Below the pieces are notes generated by a model, which ran no database searches, was not told where the DNA came from, and saw nothing but the letters and a program-made list of their open reading frames with translations. A DNA stretch of 6,990 bases, from contig JALWSI010000090.1 of the NCBI GenBank assembly GCA_027080315.1, positions 1-6,990 of the forward strand. The letters run 5' to 3'. Positions 1-5,906 of the stretch are shown piece by piece. The stretch comes from a bacterium. GTDB lineage: Bacteria; Thermosulfidibacterota; Thermosulfidibacteria; Thermosulfidibacterales; JALWSI01. The position numbers and the translations under genes were made by a program. Numbering within the stretch: position 1 is the first letter of the stretch; each line of letters opens with the position of its first letter.

Positions 1-27
1 GGGTCCAGTTCCATCAAATCCTGGCAT
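1..27 (-). CDS. DUF5320-like protein, N-terminal 9 codons only (partial)
   Basis: On the minus strand an ATG (complement of 25-27) opens a frame reading MPGFDGTGP up to the window edge. A full-strength Shine-Dalgarno sequence, TAGGAGGTG, lies 4 bases upstream, so this is a well-marked translation start. The opening resembles the characteristic M-P-x-x-D-G-T-G-P start of DUF5320 proteins, small Gly/Met-rich proteins. From family knowledge these are often encoded beside NifX/NifB-like iron-molybdenum cofactor proteins and Mrp/NBP35-type ATPases in anaerobes; their biochemical role is not settled. Only nine residues are visible, so the assignment rests on this short but distinctive signature plus the strong start context. 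The rest of the gene, and probably a metal-cluster-related operon, lies to the left of the window. Confidence 0.65.
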
Positions 28-31
28 CTTG

Positions 32-40
32 CACCTCCTA
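32..40 (-). promoter_or_regulatory. Strong ribosome binding site for the DUF5320-like gene
   Basis: The minus strand reads TAGGAGGTG, a complete match to the anti-Shine-Dalgarno complement, followed by CAAG and then ATG. It is the best ribosome binding site in the window and fixes the start of the edge gene. Most other genes here have much weaker sites. Confidence 0.85.
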
Positions 41-49
41 AACTCTTTT

Positions 50-88
50 TAGGCATATGCTCACTAATAATAAATAGGCATATGCCCA
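50..88. repeat. Two copies of a 14-bp site with a GCATATGC palindromic core (candidate operators)
   Basis: TAGGCATATGCTCA at 50-63 and TAGGCATATGCCCA at 75-88 differ at one base. The second contains the perfect 10-bp palindrome GGCATATGCC (77-86); the first has the 8-bp core GCATATGC (53-60). Copies are spaced 25 bp start to start. The upstream copy lies between the -35 and -10 boxes of the predicted promoter and the downstream copy lies at or just past the expected transcription start. Paired inverted-symmetry sites in these positions are typical of binding sites for a dimeric helix-turn-helix regulator. I cannot name the regulator from this window. Confidence 0.55.
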
Positions 89-522
89 TATCTGTCAAGG
101 GGTGGGATGCAGGAAAGCAACACTTTTCTTATCAGGTGCTTGTCGGCAGGTGCTAAATCAAGAACGCGGTTAGTCAGTAGCTTCAGGATCTCACATGGTG
201 ATAGCCACTTGAAGTTGGAGCAGCCAAGGGGAGTGATTCTGCGGGATGGGGCTTTGGCCCTTATGGCTGAGAGACGGATGAGAACCTTGGGATATCTGTA
301 GCACACTGTGGTGATTAGACGCTGGGGGTACACTGTGAGGTTGAGCTCCTCTTTGATCTCCCTGCTAAGGGCCTGGTGAAGGGTTTCTCCTTCTTCAACC
401 TTTCCTCCTGGCAGCTCCCAGAGTCCACCATTGGCCTCTTCAGGGGGACGCTGGGTCAGGAGGATCTTGCCCCTGTTCTCTATCCAACCTGCCACAACCA
501 CCACGGGTTTTCTGGAAGCCAT
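64..522 (-). CDS. MutT-like Nudix hydrolase (probable nucleotide pool pyrophosphohydrolase)
   Basis: A 152-residue, cytoplasmic Nudix protein. It should cleave a nucleoside triphosphate to the monophosphate and pyrophosphate; the closest pattern is the MutT/8-oxo-dGTP diphosphatase group. The Nudix box runs from Gly40 through Glu46, Arg54-Glu55 and Glu58-Glu59, so all the metal-binding glutamates are present; the Gly normally near the end of the box is Asn61. The preceding LLTQRP and GLWELPGGK and the later APADKHLIRKV segment also match MutT-type enzymes. The ATG has no Shine-Dalgarno sequence, and a TATACT -10-like box ends only 6 bases upstream, so the message may be leaderless. The gene diverges from rsmH with a gap of about 20-26 bases. 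The final codons overlap the promoter and one palindromic site of the DUF5320-like gene downstream. The exact substrate (8-oxo-dGTP, CTP or other) cannot be told from sequence. Confidence 0.85.
   Translation of the reverse strand: MASRKPVVVVAGWIENRGKILLTQRPPEEANGGLWELPGGKVEEGETLHQALSREIKEELNLTVYPQRLITTVCYRYPKVLIRLSAIRAKAPSRRITPLGCSNFKWLSPCEILKLLTNRVLDLAPADKHLIRKVLLSCIPPLDRYGHMPIYY
71..98 (-). promoter_or_regulatory. Probable sigma-70-type promoter for the DUF5320-like gene
   Basis: On the minus strand a consensus -35 box TTGACA (complement of 93-98) is followed by a 16-base spacer and TATTTA (complement of 71-76) as a candidate -10 box. A second candidate, TATTAT, begins 4 bases later but would need a 20-base spacer. 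Transcription would start around 60-66 and give a short leader to the ATG at 27. The promoter lies inside the last codons of the Nudix gene on the same strand, so the DUF5320-like gene can be expressed separately from it. A palindromic site fills the spacer, and a second copy lies near the predicted transcription start. This arrangement fits a repressed promoter, but that is inference. Confidence 0.55.
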
Positions 523-528
523 GGGGAG

Positions 529-557
529 AGTATAAGGGTTTTGTGAATATGAATAAA
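529..557 (-). promoter_or_regulatory. Weak candidate promoter for the Nudix gene in the divergent gap
   Basis: The minus strand has TATACT (complement of 529-534) as a -10-like box and TTTATT (complement of 552-557) as a poor -35 box, with a 17-base spacer. The -10 box ends 6 bases before the Nudix ATG, which would put the transcription start at or next to the A of the start codon. The same bases read TATAAG (531-536) on the plus strand and could serve rsmH, although no good plus-strand -35 box is seen. Supported by short motif matches only. Confidence 0.3.
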
Positions 558-1442
558 CCTGTGCACAACCCGGTTATGGTTGAAGAGGTGGTGAGACTCT
601 TTGCCGAGATCTCACCGTCTTTGATGGTTGATGGTACAGTGGGGCTGGGTGGGCACGCAGAGGCCTTGCTGACCTCTCTTTCTCTCTCTCTTTTGGTGGG
701 CATTGACGGAGACGAAACCGCCCTGGGGATTGCAGAGAGACGCCTTGAGCCCTTTGACCAGAGAGTGAAGCTTGTGCAGGGAAGTTATTGTGAGGTGGAT
801 GAGATACTGGAACGCCTTGGGTATGAGAAAGTTGATGGCATTCTTCTTGATCTGGGACTCTCCTCTTTGCAGGTGGATGATCCGGCCAGGGGGTTCTCTT
901 TTATCTCAGAGGGGCCTTTGGACATGAGGATGGACAGATCCCGAGGATTAACCGCTTGGGATGTGGTAAATAGCTATCCCCAGCGTGAGCTTGAGAGGGT
1001 GATCAGGGAGTACGGTGAAGAGAGATGGGCCAGAAGGATCACCATGAGGATCGTGGAGGAGAGAAGAGTGCACTCTATTGATACCACCACCGAGCTTGCC
1101 AACCTTGTGAGTAGGGCCATTCCAAGGAGGTTTCATCCACGAAGGATCCACCCTGCCACCCGCACATTTCAGGCCATACGCATGGAGGTGAACGGTGAGC
1201 TTCAGTGTTTGGATAAATTTTTAAAGCTCTTTCCAGGTGTTGTTGCTAACGGGGGGAGGGTGGTGGTGATATCTTTCCATTCCTTAGAGGACAGGATGGT
1301 GAAGAGGGCTTTCAGAGAGCTTGAGGATTCAGGCGGAGGCATAAGGGTCACAAAGAGACCCTTGGTTCCCTCTGAGGAGGAGGTTCAGAAAAACCCCAGG
1401 GCCCGCAGTGCCAAGTTGAGGTGCTTTGAGGTACGCAAATGA
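549..1442 (+). CDS. rsmH: 16S rRNA (cytosine(1402)-N4)-methyltransferase RsmH (MraW)
   Basis: Transfers a methyl group from S-adenosylmethionine to N4 of C1402 in the ribosomal P site of 16S rRNA. All family landmarks are present (numbering from the ATG, 297 residues): the SAM-binding DGTVGLGGH at 28-36, GIDGD at 51-55, DLGLSSLQVDDPARGFSF at about 101-118, PLDMRMD, RYxR-type HPATRTFQAIRMEVN at about 201-215, ISFHSLEDR at about 241-249, and the C-terminal NPRARSAKLR. Length is normal for the family. I prefer ATG 549 because AAGGG at 534-538 sits 10 bases upstream; an in-frame GTG at 543 would add two residues and is the main alternative. The stop overlaps the murE start by 4 bp. A pyrimidine run at 673-694 encodes a Leu/Ser-rich stretch between the first two SAM motifs. 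In most bacteria this gene is followed by ftsL and ftsI, which are absent here. Confidence 0.96.
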   Translation: MNKPVHNPVMVEEVVRLFAEISPSLMVDGTVGLGGHAEALLTSLSLSLLVGIDGDETALGIAERRLEPFDQRVKLVQGSYCEVDEILERLGYEKVDGILLDLGLSSLQVDDPARGFSFISEGPLDMRMDRSRGLTAWDVVNSYPQRELERVIREYGEERWARRITMRIVEERRVHSIDTTTELANLVSRAIPRRFHPRRIHPATRTFQAIRMEVNGELQCLDKFLKLFPGVVANGGRVVVISFHSLEDRMVKRAFRELEDSGGGIRVTKRPLVPSEEEVQKNPRARSAKLRCFEVRK

Positions 1443-2905
1443 GAGTTTCTCAGGATTCATCCCGTAGGCTCTCCCACTTGCTCAGGGGAGTTGAGGCCCA
1501 TCTTCCCCTTGGGAACGATCCATTGATTGAACACATAACGGATCATTCGGGAGAGGTGAGGCCTGGGTCTCTCTTCGTTGCGGTTAAAGGCTACTCAACA
1601 GACGGCCACAGGTTTATCCCACAGGCGGTTGAAAGAGGGGCTGTGGCTGTGATCCACCAGTATGGGGAGGTGCCTGCAGGGGTGGTTTCTGTTAAGGTAA
1701 AGGATCCCCGCAAGGCCCTTTCTGTTCTGGCCAAAAACTTCTACGGTCTCTCCAATAACGATCTGAAGCTTATAGGCGTTACAGGCACCAATGGAAAGAC
1801 CACGGTGGTGAATATGATTGCCCATGTGCTTGATGGTTTGGGGGTTACCACTGCCTTTTTGGGCACAGTGGGGCACTGTATTGCAGGAGAGAGAATTGAG
1901 GCCCGGCACACCACCCCTTCAGCCTTAGAGCTATGGAGATTGCTGGCAATGGCTAAGGAGAAGGGGTGCGAGGTGGTGGCCATGGAGGTTTCCTCTCATG
2001 CCTTGGAGATGGACAGGGTCTGGGGAATGGAGTTTGATGGATCGGTCTTCACCAACCTGACCCAGGATCACCTGGACTTTCACCAGAGCATGGAGGCATA
2101 CTTTGAGGCAAAGTCCAAGCTTTTTACCCAGTTTACAAAAGGGGTTTCCTTTGTGAACTTTGACGATGGATATGGAAGGCGTCTGTTGGGGATGCTGCCC
2201 AACGCCCTGAGCTATGGATTGAAGGAGGGCCATTACTCTGCAAGGGTGATTGAGATGGGTGCAGGGGGAATGGTTCTGGAGGTTAGCCATAATGGAGAGA
2301 CTCTCCCCATGCACTCAAATCTTGTGGGATTACACAATGCCTACAACATCTTGGCCGCAGCAGGGGTGTTGCATCAATGTGGTTTTGCATCCCTTGACAG
2401 GATCATTGCCCTGCTTGAGGGGTTTCAAGGGGTGAAGGGGCGCTTAGAGAGGGTGGATACCAAGGGACTGGGGTTTTCGGTGTTCATAGATTATGCCCAC
2501 ACCCCTCACGCCTTGGAGTCTGTAATAAAGGCGCTCATTCCGGTTACAGAGAGGGAGTTATGGGTTGTATTTGGGTGCGGTGGAGACAGGGACAGGGGGA
2601 AGAGGCCAAAAATGGGTGCCATTGCTGCCTTTTTGGCACACAGGGTGGTGATCACAAGCGATAACCCCCGCAGCGAAGACCCCATGACCATTATTGAGGA
2701 TATTCTGAGAGGAATAGAAAACAGTAAAAAAGTGGTTGTGGAACCTGATAGAGAGAGGGCAATAGAGTACGCCTTGACCCACGCCCAGCAGGGGGATGTG
2801 GTGCTTATTGCCGGTAAGGGGCATGAGACCTATCAGATATTTGCAGACAGAACCATCCATTTTGATGATGCCGAGGCAGCGAGGAGAGTGATAGGAAGGC
2901 TGTAG
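1439..2905 (+). CDS. murE: UDP-N-acetylmuramoyl-L-alanyl-D-glutamate--2,6-diaminopimelate ligase MurE
   Basis: Cytoplasmic Mur ligase that uses ATP to add meso-diaminopimelate to UDP-MurNAc-Ala-Glu in peptidoglycan synthesis. The 488 residues show the usual three domains: an N-terminal UDP-binding domain (about 25-103, with the VRPGSLFVAVKG segment), a central ATPase domain with the P-loop GVTGTNGKTT (113-122), HTTP (157-160), SSHAL (185-189) and FTNLTQDHLDFH (204-215), and a C-terminal domain with DYAHTPHALE (351-360) and GKGHE (459-463). Lys225 aligns with the lysine that is carbamylated in the family. DNPRSEDP at 408-415 is the signature of diaminopimelate rather than lysine specificity, so a DAP-type cell wall is expected. 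The start is ATG overlapping the rsmH stop as ATGA, with GAGG 7 bases upstream, so translation is probably coupled to rsmH. No murF or mraY follows; the next gene is convergent. Confidence 0.96.
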   Translation: MRVSQDSSRRLSHLLRGVEAHLPLGNDPLIEHITDHSGEVRPGSLFVAVKGYSTDGHRFIPQAVERGAVAVIHQYGEVPAGVVSVKVKDPRKALSVLAKNFYGLSNNDLKLIGVTGTNGKTTVVNMIAHVLDGLGVTTAFLGTVGHCIAGERIEARHTTPSALELWRLLAMAKEKGCEVVAMEVSSHALEMDRVWGMEFDGSVFTNLTQDHLDFHQSMEAYFEAKSKLFTQFTKGVSFVNFDDGYGRRLLGMLPNALSYGLKEGHYSARVIEMGAGGMVLEVSHNGETLPMHSNLVGLHNAYNILAAAGVLHQCGFASLDRIIALLEGFQGVKGRLERVDTKGLGFSVFIDYAHTPHALESVIKALIPVTERELWVVFGCGGDRDRGKRPKMGAIAAFLAHRVVITSDNPRSEDPMTIIEDILRGIENSKKVVVEPDRERAIEYALTHAQQGDVVLIAGKGHETYQIFADRTIHFDDAEAARRVIGRL

Positions 2906-2924
2906 TTAGTTGGGGATCTCTCTT

Positions 2925-3614
2925 TTACCCAGATATCTTCTCCCTCACTCTTTTGAAGAACCTTCTCGTTCTTCTCAACAGCTCAATCCGGGACTTCTCC
3001 TCCCATTTGCCGGTGAAGGTTATTAGAAAGGATAACATTATCAACTGGATATCCAGGATGAAGGACTGCCTCTTCACGTACAACGCATCGTAGCGAAACT
3101 TGTTGCGGCGGCTCACGTCTCTTGGGGCGTAAACCTGGGCAAGGCCAGTTAGACCGGGTATTACCGACACCCTCACCTGGTAGTTGGGAAACTCCTCTAT
3201 GCGGGTGTATTTTGAGCGGAGATCAACCTCTGTCTCCTCTGGACGTAGAGCCCGTGGCCCCACAAAGCTCATGTCCCCTTTGAATATGCTCCAGAGCTGG
3301 GGCAGCTCATCCATTGCAGTGGCTCTTAACACTCGTCCCACCTTGGTGATACGGGGATCGTTCTCCATGGCTTGTACTGGCCCTGTATGCTTCTCTGCAT
3401 CGGGTATCATTGAGCGAAACTTGTAAACCTTGAAGATCTTGCCACCCAGCCCAACCCTCTCCTGAGTGTAAAACACAGGGCCCTTATCTTCCAGCTTGAT
3501 GGCCAAGGCTATGATGAGCCATAGGGGTGAAGACACCAGCAGTCCCGCCCCCGAGAGAAGGACGTCAAAGGCTCGCTTTCCTAAGGCAGGCTTATTAACC
3601 TCTCCTTTTTCCAC
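2925..3614 (-). CDS. Small monotopic sugar-1-phosphate transferase (bacterial sugar transferase family)
   Basis: A 229-residue enzyme of the WcaJ/PglC/WbaP-type family (PF02397). It should move a sugar 1-phosphate from a UDP-sugar to undecaprenyl phosphate at the inner face of the membrane, the first step of a lipid-linked glycan. The protein consists only of the catalytic core. It has KRAFD at 13-17, a hydrophobic re-entrant helix at about 18-40 with the kink-forming Ser29-Pro30, DKGPVFYTQERVG at 43-55, KFRSM at 65-69, the catalytic Asp102-Glu103 in MDELPQLW, FVGPR at 117-121, and PGLTGLAQV at 153-161. The tail is strongly basic. The start is GTG: an in-frame TAG lies 12 bases upstream and the only Shine-Dalgarno-like AAGG is 12 bases away, so translation may be weak. 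It is convergent with murE (19 bp apart) and divergent from priA. No glycosyltransferases accompany it, so the sugar and the final glycan are unknown. Confidence 0.92.
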   Translation of the reverse strand: MEKGEVNKPALGKRAFDVLLSGAGLLVSSPLWLIIALAIKLEDKGPVFYTQERVGLGGKIFKVYKFRSMIPDAEKHTGPVQAMENDPRITKVGRVLRATAMDELPQLWSIFKGDMSFVGPRALRPEETEVDLRSKYTRIEEFPNYQVRVSVIPGLTGLAQVYAPRDVSRRNKFRYDALYVKRQSFILDIQLIMLSFLITFTGKWEEKSRIELLRRTRRFFKRVREKISG

Positions 3615-3691
3615 GACGGCTTGCTACCTTAAGATGGTGTTTATGGCAACCTCTGTTGGATATGGTGGTCTGGCAGTGGTATTGTGGGGGC

Positions 3692-5899
3692 ATGGATGTG
3701 TTGAGTAAAGGTTCCACAGATATTGAGGCCCCTTCTTACTGCCAGGTGGACTTTCCTTTGGTGGTTGATAAGGGCTACACCTACTCCATTCCCTCAGGGC
3801 TTCTTCACAGGCTTAGGTTGGGAATGAGGGTCCTTGTGCCCTTTGGGAAGAAGAAGGAGATCGGCTATGTTACGGATCTCTTCTCCCATCCCCCTGAGCT
3901 TCCAGAAGGTACAGAGATCCAGCCTGTTCTGAAGACCATAGATGCCGAACCCATCATCACCAGAGAGGTGCTGGAGCTGGTGAGGCGTGCCTCTGAGTAC
4001 TATCTTGAACCCGTTGGGCTTTTCATAAAGAGCGCCCTTCCTCCCTCTTTAAGGGGAGGGAACAGGCCCGCAGAGCTGAAAAGGGCAATTGCCTTGGCAG
4101 ATTCCTTGCCCCAGGTAAAGTTGACCAAACGGCAGCAGGAGCTTGTGGATCTTTTGCAGAGAGAGGGCCCTTTGACCCGAAAGGAACTCTCGCTGCTGGG
4201 AGGGTTCAGCTCCTCTATTGTTAAAAGGATGCTTGAGATGGGCGTCATCAAAGAGGAGGAGAGGGGACCACGTTTCATGGGGGTGTTCAGGTCCTCTGTT
4301 CCTGACGTGGTTGAGGCCATTGAGCTTACAGAGGAGCAGAAAAGGGCGGTGAGCTGTTTGGTCTCCAACTTGGAGGAGAGACGCTACAACACCTTTCTCC
4401 TACACGGGGTAACCGGAAGCGGTAAGACCGAGGTTTACATAAGGTTGTGTGCCAGGGCCATTGAGATGGGGTTAGGTTCTCTTGTGCTTGTGCCTGAGAT
4501 CTCTTTGACTCCACACTACATAGGAAGGTTTCGCAGCAGATTCAAAGAGAGGGTTGCCCTCTTACACAGCGGCCTTTCAGTGGCAGAGAGGTGGCGTGAA
4601 TGGGAGAGAATAAGGAGGGGAGAGGCCTTGGTGATTATTGGCACCAGGTCTGCAGTCTTTGCTCCTGTGTCAAAGCTGGGGGTGGTGATTGTGGATGAAG
4701 AGCACGATTCCTCCTACAAGCAGGAGACACGTCCTCGCTACAACGCCAGAGACTTAGCGGTGTGGAGGGGCAATCTTGAGAATGCCACAGTTGTGCTGGG
4801 CTCTGCCACACCATCTTTGGAGAGCTATCACAACGCCTTGATTAAGCGTTACACCTTGATAGAGCTTACAAAACGTGTGGGTGAGGCCAAGCTCCCCACG
4901 GTCAAGGTGGTGGATATGAGAAGGGAGAACTGGCCAATATCCAAGTCTTTAGTGAAGGCCATTGAGGAGACTCTGAATAAGGGCGAGAAGGTGCTCCTTC
5001 TCCTTAATCAAAGGGGCTATGCTCCCTTTCTCATGTGCCAGGACTGCGGATTCGTTCCCCAATGCCCCAACTGCGAGGTATCATTCACCTACCACAGATC
5101 ACCTCCGTTATTGGTGTGTCATTACTGCGGTCATTTTGAGGGACCGTTTGATCTGTGTCCCACCTGTGGAGGGGAGATGAAGATAAGGGGGATAGGTACC
5201 CAGAGGCTGCAGGAGGAGGTTGAGAGGCTCTTTCCCGAAAGGGTTGTGGCCAGAATGGATAAGGATACCTCAAAGGGCAGGGAGGGTTCATGGAAGGTTC
5301 TTAGAAGGCTTGAGAGAGGAGAGGTGGATATCTTGGTGGGTACCCAGATGATTGCAAAGGGGCATCATTATCCTTCAATCACCCTGGGTGGAGTGGTCTT
5401 TGCAGACGTTGGGCTGAGGTTACCCGATTTCAGAGCCGCAGAGCGCACATTTCAGCTCTTGACCCAGCTTGCAGGCCGCACGGGAAGAGGCGAAAAGGTA
5501 GGAAGGGTGATTGTACAGAGCTTTGTGCCCTACCACTACAGCATAAAATGGGCAAAAATTCAAGATTTCAAAGGCTTTGCAGAAGAAGAGATGAAGATGA
5601 GAAAGGCCTTCGGTTTTCCTCCCTTTATTCACCTTACCCGTCTGCTCTTTTCTGGTAAAAGAGAGGATAAGGTTGAGAGGGTGGCTGCGGAGGTGGCATC
5701 TATTTTCCAAAAATCGCCTAAGATCCAGGCGTTGGGCCCGGCCCCAGCCCCTTTGAGCAGACTGAGGAACAGGGTGAGATGGCACCTCTTTTTGAAGTCG
5801 GGTAGCAGAGTTGCAGTTACAGAGGCGTTGAAGGGGATACCCCTCAGAAAGCGTGGTGTGTCAATAGAAGTGGACAGGGATCCCTACTCCCTTTTGTGA
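3692..5899 (+). CDS. priA: Primosomal protein N' (replication restart helicase PriA)
   Basis: A superfamily 2 3'-5' DNA helicase that recognises stalled replication forks and recruits the primosome to reload the replicative helicase. With ATG 3692 it has 735 residues, close to the E. coli length. The N-terminal 3'-DNA-end-binding domain includes GYTYSIPSGL and RVLVPFGK. A winged-helix region covers about 144-191. The helicase core shows Walker A GVTGSGKT (239-246), DEEH (335-338), GSATPS (about 380-385) and GRTGRGE (595-601). The zinc-binding insert has all eight cysteines as four CxxC pairs (449/452, 458/461, 476/479, 489/492). The C-terminal domain with RNRVRWH is complete. The frame is open back to a TTG at 3656, with other possible starts at 3662 and 3665; the conserved N-terminus and a G-rich sequence just upstream favour 3692. 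Only a weak ribosome binding site is visible. cobS follows 7 bases after the stop. Confidence 0.96.
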   Translation: MDVLSKGSTDIEAPSYCQVDFPLVVDKGYTYSIPSGLLHRLRLGMRVLVPFGKKKEIGYVTDLFSHPPELPEGTEIQPVLKTIDAEPIITREVLELVRRASEYYLEPVGLFIKSALPPSLRGGNRPAELKRAIALADSLPQVKLTKRQQELVDLLQREGPLTRKELSLLGGFSSSIVKRMLEMGVIKEEERGPRFMGVFRSSVPDVVEAIELTEEQKRAVSCLVSNLEERRYNTFLLHGVTGSGKTEVYIRLCARAIEMGLGSLVLVPEISLTPHYIGRFRSRFKERVALLHSGLSVAERWREWERIRRGEALVIIGTRSAVFAPVSKLGVVIVDEEHDSSYKQETRPRYNARDLAVWRGNLENATVVLGSATPSLESYHNALIKRYTLIELTKRVGEAKLPTVKVVDMRRENWPISKSLVKAIEETLNKGEKVLLLLNQRGYAPFLMCQDCGFVPQCPNCEVSFTYHRSPPLLVCHYCGHFEGPFDLCPTCGGEMKIRGIGTQRLQEEVERLFPERVVARMDKDTSKGREGSWKVLRRLERGEVDILVGTQMIAKGHHYPSITLGGVVFADVGLRLPDFRAAERTFQLLTQLAGRTGRGEKVGRVIVQSFVPYHYSIKWAKIQDFKGFAEEEMKMRKAFGFPPFIHLTRLLFSGKREDKVERVAAEVASIFQKSPKIQALGPAPAPLSRLRNRVRWHLFLKSGSRVAVTEALKGIPLRKRGVSIEVDRDPYSLL

Positions 5900-5906
5900 G
5901 GAGCGC

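Noticed and set aside
440-703. Open frame on the minus strand across the Nudix/rsmH divergent region
   Set aside because: It overlaps two well-supported genes, has low-complexity composition and resembles no protein family; a shadow frame.
2906-2924. Possible bidirectional terminator between murE and the transferase
   Set aside because: The 19-bp gap contains no inverted repeat that I can see; termination signals must be weak or inside the genes.
3599-3605. GGAGAGG on the minus strand, a good Shine-Dalgarno match inside the transferase start region
   Set aside because: No ATG, GTG or TTG lies in frame at a suitable distance downstream, so it cannot define an alternative start; GTG at 3614 is retained.
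3656-3691. 12-residue N-terminal extension of PriA from TTG 3656
   Set aside because: The extension is rich in Trp, Cys and Gly, does not resemble PriA N-termini and has no ribosome binding site; ATG 3692 fits the family length better.
5420-5785. 121-codon minus-strand frame inside priA
   Set aside because: It lies wholly inside the conserved PriA C-terminal half and has no start signal or recognisable motif.
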